A stretch of DNA of 64,000 nt from Leclercia adecarboxylata (GCF_006171285.1 NZ_CP040888.1:186001-250000), one strand, 5' to 3'; positions 39,034-48,898 are shown, counted from the first letter of the stretch. Made by a program: numbers and translations. The notes: generated from the sequence alone by a model not told the origin.

Positions 39034-39459
39034 ATGAGCAACATTACCATTTATCACAACCCGGCCTGCGGCACGTCACGCAATACCCTTGAAATGATCC
39101 GCAACAGCGGTACAGAGCCGACCGTTATTCATTATCTTGAAACCCCACCATCACGAGCTGAGCTGGTAAAACTCATTGCGGATATGGGGATCACGGTACG
39201 AGCGCTGCTGCGTAAGAATGTCGAACCTTTTGAAGCGTTAGGGCTGGCGGAAGACCGCTTTACTGACGAGCAGTTAATCGATTTTATGTTGCAGCACCCT
39301 GTTCTGATCAATCGCCCTATCGTGGTAACGCCGCTGGGTACCCGGCTATGTCGCCCTTCTGAAGTCGTGCTGGATATTCTTCCCGATGCGCAGAAAAGCG
39401 CGTTCACGAAAGAGGACGGTGAGAAGGTAGTTGATGAAAAAGGTAACCGGCTGAACTAA
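39034..39459 (+). CDS. arsC: Glutaredoxin-dependent arsenate reductase
   Basis: 141 residues, equal to E. coli ArsC. The catalytic cysteine is C12 in YHNPACGTSRNT, and the arginine triad region includes RPIVVTPLGTRLCRP. It reduces arsenate to arsenite for export by ArsB. It starts 12 bases after arsB and is followed by a terminator. Confidence 0.96.
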   Translation: MSNITIYHNPACGTSRNTLEMIRNSGTEPTVIHYLETPPSRAELVKLIADMGITVRALLRKNVEPFEALGLAEDRFTDEQLIDFMLQHPVLINRPIVVTPLGTRLCRPSEVVLDILPDAQKSAFTKEDGEKVVDEKGNRLN

Positions 39460-39475
39460 ACGTGTTCTTGTGACG

Positions 39476-39502
39476 AAGGGCGAGAGAACTCGCCCTTTTT
39501 TA
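39476..39502. terminator. Terminator between arsC and the usp gene
   Basis: AAGGGCGAG and CTCGCCCTT form a stem with a four-base loop and a T-tract. It separates the converging ars and sulP-usp transcripts. Confidence 0.88.
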
Positions 39503-39518
39503 TTTAAGATAATCAGTG

Positions 39519-40346
39519 CTAACGGAGGATAAGAAGCGGTTGTTGCGTCTTTTGCAGCATTTCGGAGGTATGACTACCGATAAAGAACTGCCGCAACCTG
39601 GAATGACCGTAGGCCCCCATCACTATCAGATCGACAGCATTTTCCTCGGCGTAACGAATAAGCGCGTCCCCGACTGATTGCCCGGTAAGATGTGTTGTGC
39701 TGTTTTCTATATCCGCGTCACGTAAAATTTGCTGTGCGGTCAGCAGCTCTTCCTTCTTACCGTTTACCATGACAAGGTGGCACTCCAGCCCCCTGAGTAA
39801 GGGACTCATCGTCAGACGTTCCAGGTTACTCCTGCTTTCTTCACTGCCATCATAAGCCAGCATGACTCTGGAAGGCACTGAGTAGTTCTCCGGAACAACC
39901 AGTAGGGGTTTCTTTTGCAGACGAATAACGCTTTCCAGATGAGAGCCTACCGGATGCTGGCTACCCCGACGCCCCAGCACCATGAGACGAAGGTCGCTCA
40001 GCTCTGCCAGAACTTCATCCGGTGTACCGTGTTTTTGCATCAAAAGCACATCCGGGCTTCCCTGTTTTTGAAGCAGTTCAGCACAACTTTCCAGTATTGC
40101 TTTCCCCTGGGCCATCAGCAGGCGATTACGTTGCCCTTCAATTTCTACCAGCTCATCGGTCAGCAATTGCTGACTGTCTATGCCGAGAGTGCCGGTCAGG
40201 TCTGACACTACCGGGGTGCTGTCTTTTTCGATAACGTGCAACAGTGCTAGCTGTGATTGCAAAGTGCGGGCTGCCCACGCCGCATATTCACACACTGACC
40301 GCGTTGAAAGTGAACCGTCCACACAGGCTGTAACAGTATTATTCAT
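39519..40346 (-). CDS. Tandem universal stress protein (UspA family)
   Basis: 275 residues with two Usp domains. The second ends with the nucleotide-loop pattern LIVMGAYGHSRLRQFFIGSHTSEML (G-x2-G-x9-G-S/T). The first has a weaker equivalent (MVLGRRGSQHPVGSHLESVI). It lies 18 bases downstream of the SulP gene, a pairing common on plasmids and suggesting control of or by the transporter. Confidence 0.9.
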   Translation of the reverse strand: MNNTVTACVDGSLSTRSVCEYAAWAARTLQSQLALLHVIEKDSTPVVSDLTGTLGIDSQQLLTDELVEIEGQRNRLLMAQGKAILESCAELLQKQGSPDVLLMQKHGTPDEVLAELSDLRLMVLGRRGSQHPVGSHLESVIRLQKKPLLVVPENYSVPSRVMLAYDGSEESRSNLERLTMSPLLRGLECHLVMVNGKKEELLTAQQILRDADIENSTTHLTGQSVGDALIRYAEENAVDLIVMGAYGHSRLRQFFIGSHTSEMLQKTQQPLLILR

Positions 40347-40364
40347 AGTTTTCCCTCCAGTCTG

Positions 40365-41843
40365 TTAATGACCGCCCATCAGTTTTTCGACTTCTTCAGG
40401 TTTATCGTGAACACCAAACCGGTCAACGATGGTGCGGGTGGCTTCATTCATCCCACGTACTTCAACCCCGGCGCCCTCTCTGCGGAACTTAATGACCACC
40501 TTATCCAGGGCGCTGACGGACGTGATGTCCCAGAAATGGGCATGTGAAACGTCTATCACCACATTCTCAATCGCTTCACGGAAATCAAAGTGGCTCGTAA
40601 AGCGGTCTGCTGAAGCAAAGAATACCTGGCCGGTGACGGTATACGTCCGGCTCGTCCCCTCCAGAACTGAGGTTACACGCATGAACCGGGATACTTTAGT
40701 GGCAAAGTTGAGCGAAGCAATCAGTACACCGGTCAGCACACCGAAGGCCAGATTATGTGTTGCCACCACAACCGCGACGGTGGCAAGCATGACCACGCTG
40801 GTTGAAAGGGGGTGTGTCCGCAGGTTGGCAATGGAGCGCCAGGAGAATGTCCCGATGGAAACCATAATCATCACCGCGACCAGCGCTGCCATCGGGATTT
40901 GGGAGACCCAGTCGCGCAGGAACACAATCAGGCAAAGCAGCACCACGCCCGCCGTGAGGGTTGAAAGTCGTCCGCGTCCACCGGATTTTACGTTGATAAC
41001 AGATTGCCCAATCATCGCGCAGCCTGCCATTCCTCCGATAAAGGATGTGCAGATGTTCGCGATGCCCTGAGCTTTGCACTCCCTGTTTTTGTCGCTTGGC
41101 GTGTCGGTCATGTCATCCACGATAGTGGCGGTCATCATCGACTCAAGCAGGCCAACCACCGCAAGCCCCGCAGAATATGGCAGGATGATGAGCAGCGTCT
41201 GAAGATTTAAAGGCACGTCCGGGAGCAGGAAGACCGGCAGACTGTCGGGAAGTTTCCCCATATCCCCGACGGTTCGCACATCCAGATGCAGCCACATGGC
41301 AATCCCAGTCAGCACCACGATGCACACAAGCGGTGAAGGAATGGTTTTGTTGATATAAGGGAAGAGATAGATGATCCCCAGCCCTGCCGCAGTCATGGCA
41401 TAAACATGCCATGTCACATTGGTCAGCTCAGGCAACTGGGCCATAAAAATCAGTATTGCCAGTGCATTAACAAACCCCGTGACCACTGAGCGTGAAACAA
41501 AACGCATCAGCCCGCCAAGCTTCAGATATCCGGCTATCAGCTGGAATACCCCGGTCAGTATGGAGGCAGCCAGTAAATACTGTAAGCCATGATCTTTCAC
41601 CAGCGTCACCATCAGGAGAGCCATTGCACCGGTGGAGGACGAAATCATCGCCGGACGTCCGCCAAAGAAGGCCATAACGAGAGGAATACAGAACGCCGAG
41701 TAGAGGCCCACCTGGGGATCAACACCGGCGATAATGGAAAAGGCGATCGCTTCTGGAATGAGTGCGAGCGCGACAACAATACCGGCCAGAACGTCACCAC
41801 GGACGTTACCCAGCCAGTCCTTACGCGTCGAGGACAGCAACAT
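40365..41843 (-). CDS. SulP-family anion transporter with STAS domain
   Basis: 492 residues. The N-terminal signature ([34 protein letters not shown]) and about 12-14 membrane spans are followed by a cytoplasmic STAS domain (from ~385, [22 protein letters not shown]). The substrate is probably sulfate, bicarbonate or a related anion; sequence does not decide. First gene of the sulP-usp operon inside the arsenic element. Confidence 0.92.
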   Translation of the reverse strand: MLLSSTRKDWLGNVRGDVLAGIVVALALIPEAIAFSIIAGVDPQVGLYSAFCIPLVMAFFGGRPAMISSSTGAMALLMVTLVKDHGLQYLLAASILTGVFQLIAGYLKLGGLMRFVSRSVVTGFVNALAILIFMAQLPELTNVTWHVYAMTAAGLGIIYLFPYINKTIPSPLVCIVVLTGIAMWLHLDVRTVGDMGKLPDSLPVFLLPDVPLNLQTLLIILPYSAGLAVVGLLESMMTATIVDDMTDTPSDKNRECKAQGIANICTSFIGGMAGCAMIGQSVINVKSGGRGRLSTLTAGVVLLCLIVFLRDWVSQIPMAALVAVMIMVSIGTFSWRSIANLRTHPLSTSVVMLATVAVVVATHNLAFGVLTGVLIASLNFATKVSRFMRVTSVLEGTSRTYTVTGQVFFASADRFTSHFDFREAIENVVIDVSHAHFWDITSVSALDKVVIKFRREGAGVEVRGMNEATRTIVDRFGVHDKPEEVEKLMGGH

Positions 41844-42202
41844 AGTAATTTCTCAGTTTTTAGATACAGTCAGCCCTGGAGGGCTACATTTTTACGTACG
41901 GTAAAGCACATCCGCAGACGGGATGTTATTGAGTGCGTGCTGAGGCTTGCTCAGTACGACAGAGGAAGGAAAAACTCAGGGTGGCGTAATACGCATAGCG
42001 GTTGTCAGATTCTCCATAGCGGATGTGTATATATTGTCGGCTCTGTTGTCAGGAAGAACTTACAGAACACGTCGCGTTTGAACATGAAACACTTCAAAGC
42101 AGCCCAATACTACAAATAAAGCGAATACGGGGTCAACCCAACAAGGTACTCAAACGAAGAGGTTAAGATGCGATTTTTATCCAGGAATTCAATATTATCA
42201 AA
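41844..42202. other. Gene-free stretch upstream of sulP
   Basis: About 360 bases between the sulP start and the right terminal repeats of element 2. It must contain the sulP-usp promoter. No coding frame or clear operator is seen. Confidence 0.5.
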
Positions 42203-42251
42203 GGACATTTGAACTTTGCCCCACCCCGGACATCTCTACTTAGCTTTGACA

Positions 42252-42257
42252 AACATG
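42252..42257. repeat. Target hexamer AACATG between elements 2 and 3
   Basis: It lies directly between TTGACA (end of element 2) and TGTAACAGC (start of element 3). Confidence 0.8.
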
Positions 42258-42332
42258 TGTAACAGCAAAGTTGTAATGTCCGCCTTGGGCTAAGTTAAGA
42301 TGTCCGGCGTGTATAATCAAGTAAGGATTACC

Positions 42333-43736
42333 ATGACGGCTCTCGCAGCGGAGTTTTTCACTTTGGATGAAGTTAACCGACTCAAGATTATTCAGGAAGT
42401 CATCGACCGGCGTCTGACAACACAGGTGGCAGCTCAGCGGCTTGGGATATCCGACCGTCAGTGCCGCCGTCTTCTTGCTCGTTATCGTGAAGATGGTCCA
42501 CTTGGAATGACCAGCCGTCGCCGTGGTAAAGCAAGCAACCATCAGTTGCCTCAGGGACTGGCTGCTTACGCGCTCAATATTATTCGAGAACGCTATAACG
42601 ATTTCGGCCCGACGCTGGCCTGTGAAAAGCTGTCTGAGATTCATGGCGTACATCTTTCCAAAGAAACTGTGCGTAAGCTGATGACTCAGGCCAGTCTGTG
42701 GGTCCCACGTAAGCAACGTGCGCCAAAAATTCAGCAGCCTCGTTACCGTCGTGCCTGTGCCGGTGAACTCATACAAATCGACGGCTGTGATCATCACTGG
42801 TTTGAAAACCGGGGACCTAAGTGTACGGCACTGGTTTACGTAGACGATGCAACCAGTCGCTTAATGCAGCTTCGTTTCGTGAAATCTGAGTCTACTTTCA
42901 CCTACTTTGAAGCGACACGTGGTTATATCGAAAAACATGGTAAACCGCTGGCACTGTACAGCGACAAAGCCAGTGTATTCAGGATCAACAATAAAAATGC
43001 AACCGGCGGCGACGGCGATACCCAGTTTGGCCGTGCGATGCACGAACTGAACATTCAGACCATCTGTGCAGAAACCAGCGCAGCAAAAGGTCGTGTTGAG
43101 CGGGCGCATCAGACCCTTCAGGACAGACTGGTCAAGGAACTCAGGCTTCAGGACATCAGCACCATGGAAGCTGCAAACGCATTTGCCGAAGAGTTCATGA
43201 ACGATTACAACCGACGTTTCTCAAAAGCGCCTCGCCAGGAGTTCGATGTTCACCGGGAACTGGATGTCGATGATGATCTTGATATGGTGTTTACTTGGCG
43301 TGAAGCCCGCCGCGTGTCGAAATCACTCACGGTGCAGTACGACAAAGTGCTTTATCTCATTGAAGACAGCGAATTCAGTCGTCGGGCAATTGGTAAATAT
43401 ATTGATGTTTGGCATTACCCTGACGGACATAAAGAGCTCCGGCTTAATGGCATATCACTTCCCTACTCTACCTATGACAAACTATCTGAAATCGATCAGG
43501 GTGCCATTGTGGACAATAAACGTCTTGGCCGTGCGCTGGAAATGGCGCAACTGGTGCAGGCCGAACGGGATAATAACCGGTCACAATCAGTGCCATCCGG
43601 TGACGGCCCTTCACGCAGGCGCAAAGCCCCCACGACGAAAAAATCCCAGCGTTCTTTGGATCAGGACGATATGTTCAATGCGCTTGTAAAACTTCAGTCA
43701 CGATCTGAAGAAATATTTGGTAAGAAACAGATATGA
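42333..43736 (+). CDS. DDE transposase of element 3
   Basis: 467 residues from the ATG at 42333, with the same AAGGA-spaced start as element 2. The helix-turn-helix and DDE core are conserved (IQIDGCDHHWFE, YSDKASVFR, KGRVERAHQ). Nearly the same protein as in element 2, so the two elements belong to one lineage with exchanged cargo. Confidence 0.92.
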   Translation: MTALAAEFFTLDEVNRLKIIQEVIDRRLTTQVAAQRLGISDRQCRRLLARYREDGPLGMTSRRRGKASNHQLPQGLAAYALNIIRERYNDFGPTLACEKLSEIHGVHLSKETVRKLMTQASLWVPRKQRAPKIQQPRYRRACAGELIQIDGCDHHWFENRGPKCTALVYVDDATSRLMQLRFVKSESTFTYFEATRGYIEKHGKPLALYSDKASVFRINNKNATGGDGDTQFGRAMHELNIQTICAETSAAKGRVERAHQTLQDRLVKELRLQDISTMEAANAFAEEFMNDYNRRFSKAPRQEFDVHRELDVDDDLDMVFTWREARRVSKSLTVQYDKVLYLIEDSEFSRRAIGKYIDVWHYPDGHKELRLNGISLPYSTYDKLSEIDQGAIVDNKRLGRALEMAQLVQAERDNNRSQSVPSGDGPSRRRKAPTTKKSQRSLDQDDMFNALVKLQSRSEEIFGKKQI

Positions 43737-43738
43737 AA

Positions 43739-43759
43739 ACCCGGAGGATAACTCCGGGT
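43739..43759. terminator. Hairpin after the element 3 transposase
   Basis: ACCCGGAG and CTCCGGGT form a stem around a five-base loop between the converging transposase and effector genes. Confidence 0.55.
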
Positions 43760-43766
43760 ATATTAA

Positions 43767-44684
43767 CTATCGGGGTAAAATTTTCAAGTTCTCTTCAAAA
43801 TAATCATCATAAATAGCCTCATTATTCTTCCGCATGAATCTGTGGAGACAATTGGGCACAGGATTCGAGGTCGATCGATGGGCATAAACCTCATCCTGAA
43901 TCGATCTTAAATCATGAGATAAGATGTCATCGTTTATAATGCCACTTATCTTTATATTCTGTATTTTTTTCTCAATAAAATCTTTAACACGCATAATTCG
44001 ATTAATAGATTTGTTGTTTTCAACGTATAACATTATCACATGTCTAAAAAACGGGAGCATGAAAACAATATAAAACAAAAAATCTTCCAGCGAGGATTTA
44101 GACCATAAACCATATGCAAGAAGTACCAAAAAGGAAAGTAACATAGTGATAAAATATATTTTACTCATTACATCGCGCTGTGCCTTATCCCAGCCAAAAT
44201 TTTTCGCATGACATAATAATGCCAATATGTTTTCATTAGCATGATAATCTTTATTTAGATACCAGTTAATAAACTCATCATTTTTGTTTCTTTTTTTGTA
44301 ATACCTTGAAGCCTTAAAGACATTTTCTCTGCCAACCGGCTTCCCTACTTTTAATTCACTCCATGGAATGTGTAAGACATCACAGTCAAACATTTCCTGA
44401 ATTGTGGCTGCACATTTTTTCATTGAGGAAATCATTGTGGAAAAAATAATTGTGATGACCAACACGATTATACCGTAATAACCGAGATAAGGAGCTATAG
44501 TCAAATGAGGGAATAGCCCCATTTTCTTTATCACTGTAGTAAATATTACAATAGCGACAGATATTACGACACTAAGAAAAAACACTACCCAGTTAACAAA
44601 TTTAACCTGTGAGTAAGTCCGCCTCATTGCCATTAGTAACTCAATGTTTTTACTATCATTTTGGCGCAAAAATATTTGACTCAT
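43767..44684 (-). CDS. S-4TM-type membrane effector of a CBASS-like system
   Basis: 305 residues with four membrane spans in two pairs: about 29-51 and 64-85, then 176-194 and 199-221. A cytoplasmic domain of ~90 residues lies between the pairs and a soluble tail follows. This matches the 'SMODS-associated 4TM' effector layout. When its cyclic nucleotide is made, such an effector is thought to damage the inner membrane and stop phage spread through cell death or arrest. The start lies 3 bases after the CD-NTase stop, so both are in one operon. Confidence 0.8.
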   Translation of the reverse strand: MSQIFLRQNDSKNIELLMAMRRTYSQVKFVNWVVFFLSVVISVAIVIFTTVIKKMGLFPHLTIAPYLGYYGIIVLVITIIFSTMISSMKKCAATIQEMFDCDVLHIPWSELKVGKPVGRENVFKASRYYKKRNKNDEFINWYLNKDYHANENILALLCHAKNFGWDKAQRDVMSKIYFITMLLSFLVLLAYGLWSKSSLEDFLFYIVFMLPFFRHVIMLYVENNKSINRIMRVKDFIEKKIQNIKISGIINDDILSHDLRSIQDEVYAHRSTSNPVPNCLHRFMRKNNEAIYDDYFEENLKILPR

Positions 44685-44687
44685 TTT

Positions 44688-45686
44688 TCATCCGTATGAT
44701 GGGAAGTTGACACCAAAAACATCCTGCCATTTGTTAATGGACGCTCTGTGGTTATTTTGACTTTCGTAATTACGGGCTTCCGTTGCTTTTCCTTGGTCAA
44801 GATAACAGCGGATAGATATCTTTAATTTATCATCATAACTAAGGTTGTTTATGTTTCCTTGTATGCCTTTGTGATCGTATACCGGACTAAATATAGCAGA
44901 GGCTAAGTAACCTAAAACATTGACAATCTCTAAATCGACCCATTGATAACATTCTGATCGACCGTTGAAGTAGTTAAGTAGCATTGTCTCTAACAAGTAA
45001 CTACTCATTGAAGGCATGGTGGGACGTTTTTGCCAATATTTTATTACACGAATGACATTTAACATGTTTCCTGAGAGTTTAACATTAAGATCAGTAACTT
45101 TTTGCTTGTCAATTCGTGGATCTGTCTTCTTCCAATGACCATTCCCATCTGGTATTAAATAATATGTCTTGCCAAATGAATCTGGAGTAGTAATGAATGC
45201 AGGAACTATATCAAAATTCCAGTCATAGGATTTTAGCTTCAGAGTAGCTGCTTCCTGATTTCTTTTTACATCAGCCTTATCATACTGCGGAATTTGATTT
45301 AGGCTTGAGATAAAACTGTTTATTATTTTTCTAGAGTTAATAAAATTTGTGCCATCATGCTTATAGTATTTTAAACGAACGGTTCCTTCACGCGCAGTGA
45401 TTATTATTTTTCCATCACTCTCGCTGTATACACAATCATCACCATCGAGACCAAACATAAGATCTATATCATCTAAAGGGCGAATTTTTGTGCGTCTAGC
45501 AAAGGAACCAAAACCTGTATGTATATCAGGGTATATTATGGGGAAATAAACATCATTATTTGGAAAAGTGTTCATTCTGCCCAATAACCAATCTCTACTG
45601 GCTCTGGCTCGATCAGTCTGAGAGCTATCTAGATTTACAATATTGCGCTGAAACTCGTTAAACGCAGCAGTCACCGTAAGAGCCAT
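44688..45686 (-). CDS. CD-NTase (cGAS/DncV-like cyclic oligonucleotide synthase) of a CBASS-like system
   Basis: 332 residues with the nucleotidyltransferase signature GSFARRTKIRPLDDIDLMF: GS at 60-61, metal-binding D73 and D75. The third aspartate is D159 in WNFDIVPAF. The C-terminal helical lobe is present. In the SMODS class, phage infection triggers synthesis of a cyclic di- or oligonucleotide that activates the effector encoded next door. No Cap2/Cap3 ancillary genes are near, so this would be a two-gene (type I-like) system. Confidence 0.87.
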   Translation of the reverse strand: MALTVTAAFNEFQRNIVNLDSSQTDRARASRDWLLGRMNTFPNNDVYFPIIYPDIHTGFGSFARRTKIRPLDDIDLMFGLDGDDCVYSESDGKIIITAREGTVRLKYYKHDGTNFINSRKIINSFISSLNQIPQYDKADVKRNQEAATLKLKSYDWNFDIVPAFITTPDSFGKTYYLIPDGNGHWKKTDPRIDKQKVTDLNVKLSGNMLNVIRVIKYWQKRPTMPSMSSYLLETMLLNYFNGRSECYQWVDLEIVNVLGYLASAIFSPVYDHKGIQGNINNLSYDDKLKISIRCYLDQGKATEARNYESQNNHRASINKWQDVFGVNFPSYG

Positions 45687-45829
45687 AGCATCCCTCTTCT
45701 AACAGCTAAAAGCTAATTTTACCATTAGGTTATAGGCTGTCTCCACATGAATTTACTTCTGCAATCTACTGAGTATTGGAGGACATTTGAACTTTGCCCT
45801 GCCCCGGACATCTTAACTTAGCCTTGACA

Positions 45830-45835
45830 AACATG
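45830..45835. repeat. Target hexamer AACATG between elements 3 and 4
   Basis: It lies between TTGACA of element 3 and TGTTAGGACC of element 4. The far side of element 4 (TATTGA after 50340) no longer shows it. Confidence 0.78.
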
Positions 45836-45928
45836 TGTTAGGACCATTTAGTAATGTCACTTTTTATCCAGATAGAAACGTCACCTTAGAGTAAGCTAAA
45901 CTGAATGCAATTCTAAGGGACTCAACGG

Positions 45929-47287
45929 ATGTTGGTCACCATGTCAGATAAAGAGATCCACCGTTTGCCGGTAATACAGGCAGTTTGCGAAAAGCGTCTA
46001 CGGCGTCGCGATGCAGCTTCACAGCTTGGCATCTCGGAACGTCAGGCGCAACGGCTTATCAATCGTTACCGGGTTTCTGGTGCTGAAGGACTTGTCAGCC
46101 GTAAACGCGGCCAGCCAAGCAACCGCCGGTTGACCGAATCGCTTAAACTACGCGTCCTCAAACTGATACGTGAAAACTACAGTGACTTTGGACCCACGCT
46201 GGCCGCTGAAAAACTCAGGGAACGCCATGATATCCGGCTTTCAATCGAGACCGTCCGCAACTGGATGACGTCTGACGGACTCTGGGTCCCGCATGCTCGT
46301 CGCAAGTCACGGGTTTATCAGCCCCGACATCGTCGTGATTGTCTCGGAGAGCTTGTCCAGATAGACGGCTCCCATCATGACTGGTTTGAAGGTCGTGCGC
46401 CGAAATGCTGCCTGCTTGTATTTATAGATGACGCTACTGGCCGCCTGATGCATTTGCGGTTCAGCGAGTCAGAAACAGCCTTTGATTACATGCTGGCAAC
46501 CTGGGAATACATTGAGCAGCATGGGAAGCCGGTATCGCTGTACAGTGACAAACACGCAATATTTCGTGTCAGCGGTCCGGAGAACCGCAATACCACCGTT
46601 ACCCAGTTCGGACGTGTGCTTTATGACATGGCAATTGAGCTCATTTGTGCCAACAGCTCGGAAGCTAAAGGCCGCGTGGAACGTGCTAATCAGACACTTC
46701 AGGATCGACTGATCAAGGAAATGCGCCTTGAAGGCATTACCGGCATTGAAGCCGCAAATGCCTGGCTTTCGAATTTCATCGAAGACTTCAACCGTCGTTT
46801 TTCGCGTCCGCCAAAGTTCCCCAAAGATTTGCATCGTCCGGTACAGGAAAGCCCCGATGAGTTAAGAGACATCTTTGCCTGGCATGATGTCCGTACCGTG
46901 TCGAAATCACTGACATTCCAGTACGATAAGATCCTTTATCTCATGGACCCAACAGAAGAAAATAGCCGTCTTGCCGGTGAAAAAATTAAAGTACTGGATT
47001 ATCCCGATGGCACCCTCGCCTTCCACTATGGACACCGGATCCTCAAGTGCCAGGCATTTGATAAGCTGGCCTGTGTCGACCAGGGGCAGATTGTCGATAA
47101 CAAACGTCTCGGGACTGTACTCAGACTGGCTCAGGTAAAACAGGATGAGCGGGAAAGCGAAGGCAAACGGGAACGAAGCAAAAAATCGCCCAGCCGTAAG
47201 GCTCAGGTGCGCGTCCAGGAACAGCTCCGGGCTATCAATCCCGTTCTGGCAGACCCGAGCTTGTTTGTGGCAAGTTCAAAGCGGTAG
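45929..47287 (+). CDS. DDE transposase of element 4 (divergent branch)
   Basis: 452 residues with AAGGGA upstream of the ATG. The helix-turn-helix is AASQLGISERQAQRLINRY; the DDE core is in VQIDGSHHDWFE, YSDKHAIFR and KGRVERANQ. It is clearly of the same family as elements 1-3 but the most divergent of the four, especially after the core. Confidence 0.92.
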   Translation: MLVTMSDKEIHRLPVIQAVCEKRLRRRDAASQLGISERQAQRLINRYRVSGAEGLVSRKRGQPSNRRLTESLKLRVLKLIRENYSDFGPTLAAEKLRERHDIRLSIETVRNWMTSDGLWVPHARRKSRVYQPRHRRDCLGELVQIDGSHHDWFEGRAPKCCLLVFIDDATGRLMHLRFSESETAFDYMLATWEYIEQHGKPVSLYSDKHAIFRVSGPENRNTTVTQFGRVLYDMAIELICANSSEAKGRVERANQTLQDRLIKEMRLEGITGIEAANAWLSNFIEDFNRRFSRPPKFPKDLHRPVQESPDELRDIFAWHDVRTVSKSLTFQYDKILYLMDPTEENSRLAGEKIKVLDYPDGTLAFHYGHRILKCQAFDKLACVDQGQIVDNKRLGTVLRLAQVKQDERESEGKRERSKKSPSRKAQVRVQEQLRAINPVLADPSLFVASSKR

Positions 47288-47345
47288 AATCGACCATCAG
47301 TGCTACAAAGTACCGGAACAGTGAGCACCCAAAAGGATACTTGAG

Positions 47346-48134
47346 ATGATTAAATTCCCGACTAAAAAGCGCATTGATTTGTATAAAAATGCTGTCAGTT
47401 CTGAGCAATTACAGCTGGATCTGGCTGCGGCTCAGGAGTTTATGTTCGATGCCTGGGAAACTGATGACCTGGACGTTGTGCTGAAACTCATCAGAAAAGC
47501 TATCAAGAAATCCCCGCTCTGTGCTGACGCATACTCATTCTACTGCGAGATATCTCAAGAACCTCCTGAGTCAAAAATCGTTAATCTGGAGACGGCTTTG
47601 TACGCAGCCAGCATTGCTCTGGGCGAGGATTTTCAGGAATTCGCAGGCCGTTTCTGGAGATGTGTCGAAACACGCCCATATATGAGAGCAAAAGCTGCTT
47701 TGGCTGATGCCTTGTGGGTGTCAGGTAACTTCCACCCGGCCATGGCTCACTGTCGCGAAATGCTTAAGCTCAACCCAAACGATAACCAGGGGATTCGTCA
47801 TTTATTAGCGAACTATTACCTTGAGCTTGAAATGGTGGATGATCTGGCCTTCCTTTTAGACGATTATCCTAGGGATATGCGACCGTTCTTTCAGTATACA
47901 CGCGCCCTACTCGCCTACCGACAGTCATCCCAAGATGCTGATGATATCGCTAAAGCTGCAATTGATTCTAATAGACACATCCCGGGGTTGTTATCGAAGT
48001 GCAGATTGCAGCCCAAATCTAACAGTGGATTTATCACGTTAGGTGGAATGGATGAAGCCATTTATTACGTGAATAATAATATAAAGCCTTGGATTCGCAC
48101 TCCTGGTGCAATTGAGTGGATAGTTGGATATTAA
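47346..48134 (+). CDS. ST7-like tetratricopeptide protein, cargo of element 4
   Basis: 262 residues with TPR-like helix pairs. The segment FWRCVETRPYMRAKAALADALW followed by REMLKLNPNDNQGIRHLLANYYLE is typical of bacterial ST7-type TPR proteins. These are scaffold proteins with no enzymatic motif. It starts 58 bases after the transposase stop and precedes a HEPN gene by ~27 bases. A role as partner or regulator of the next two genes is inferred from order only. Confidence 0.72.
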   Translation: MIKFPTKKRIDLYKNAVSSEQLQLDLAAAQEFMFDAWETDDLDVVLKLIRKAIKKSPLCADAYSFYCEISQEPPESKIVNLETALYAASIALGEDFQEFAGRFWRCVETRPYMRAKAALADALWVSGNFHPAMAHCREMLKLNPNDNQGIRHLLANYYLELEMVDDLAFLLDDYPRDMRPFFQYTRALLAYRQSSQDADDIAKAAIDSNRHIPGLLSKCRLQPKSNSGFITLGGMDEAIYYVNNNIKPWIRTPGAIEWIVGY

Positions 48135-48161
48135 CAACTGGAGCGAAAGAGGGCGTTGCTA

Positions 48162-48857
48162 ATGACAGAGTTGGAGGTGTCGCTAAATCGGATTTATCAA
48201 AGTTTTTGGATAATGGAAGGCCTCATTGAAGAAACCGAATCCCTAATCAATAAATCCTTGCGCGACTTCGAAAAATCAGGCCCGAGAATATGCTCTTACG
48301 ACCACGACTTTGGTAGTGATGAGTATTATAAATTTCGAGGTTTTGCAAGTTATAATTTTGACGAGGTTGTTGAAAATTACGCTACCTTAATGCCAAGCAG
48401 GCTTAGAGCCTCAGCATTTTTAACAATGTTTGGAATGTTTGAGTGTAATATTGAATCACTCACACAAGCGATTTTAAAATTCAACGATCAAATTTGGAGA
48501 GTTTCGGATTTTAACCAAAAGGGCTTAGAACGTTGTAACTTAATTTTAAAAAAGTTACTTCCCATCACTCATTCAGAATCAAGAAACTTGATATCTTGTA
48601 TTGTTAAATTAAGAAACCTATGTGCACATAACAATCGGTATGTAAGTGATCATATTTTAAAGGATGGGAACATAAAACGGTTAATTTCAGAAAGCGGATG
48701 TATTGATACAAAAAGGTTAAATGGAGAGCATGAGTTGATTTTTAAGAGAAGCTCGCTTCACTTTATTTTAGAATGTTTCATAAACTTTCATAATGAAGTA
48801 ATTAATTCTTTGAATGGCCCCGGATTTATAATGAACTATAAATTCAGACAGCTTTAA
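48162..48857 (+). CDS. HEPN-domain protein (possible RNase), cargo of element 4
   Basis: 231 residues from the ATG at 48162; a TTG two codons earlier is also open. The HEPN motif R151-N-x3-H156 (KLRNLCAHNNRY) lies in a helical C-terminal half. This is the pattern of abortive-infection and toxin RNases. The base composition is much more AT-rich than in the transposase and TPR genes, so it was probably acquired separately. The next gene starts 41 bases downstream. Confidence 0.68.
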   Translation: MTELEVSLNRIYQSFWIMEGLIEETESLINKSLRDFEKSGPRICSYDHDFGSDEYYKFRGFASYNFDEVVENYATLMPSRLRASAFLTMFGMFECNIESLTQAILKFNDQIWRVSDFNQKGLERCNLILKKLLPITHSESRNLISCIVKLRNLCAHNNRYVSDHILKDGNIKRLISESGCIDTKRLNGEHELIFKRSSLHFILECFINFHNEVINSLNGPGFIMNYKFRQL

Positions 48858-48898
48858 AAAATTAATTTTTAAATGGATATGCTATAAAAGGTTAGATT

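Larger units (their letters stand above)
35064..42251 (+). mobile_element. IS1202/ISNCY-type transposon with arsenic cargo, element 2
   Basis: The left end TGTAGTAGCAAAGTT has inner motifs AGCAAAGTTGTAATGTCCG and GGCTAAGTTAAGATGTCCGG (35064-35115). The right region (42203-42251) holds the matching complements, GGACATTTGAACTTTGC and CCGGACATCTCTACTTAGC, and ends TTGACA. AACATG lies on both sides. At 7188 bp it carries one transposase plus arsH, arsR, arsB, arsC, a universal stress protein and a SulP transporter. Confidence 0.78.
42258..45829 (+). mobile_element. IS1202/ISNCY-type transposon with CBASS cargo, element 3
   Basis: Left end TGTAACAGCAAAGTT (42258-42309) and right end region 45781-45829 ending TTGACA, both closely matching element 2. 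It is 3572 bp, with AACATG on both sides. Cargo is a CD-NTase gene and an S-4TM effector gene on the minus strand, converging on the transposase. Confidence 0.82.

Noticed and set aside
35064..43736. Composite transposon made of the two nearly identical transposases around the ars genes
   Set aside because: Each transposase has its own left and right terminal motifs, and AACATG separates two full elements at 42252-42257.
48544..48556. Twelfth copy of the AAAGTNACTTT palindrome
   Set aside because: The sequence AAAGTTACTTC has a mismatch in the second arm, so it was not counted.
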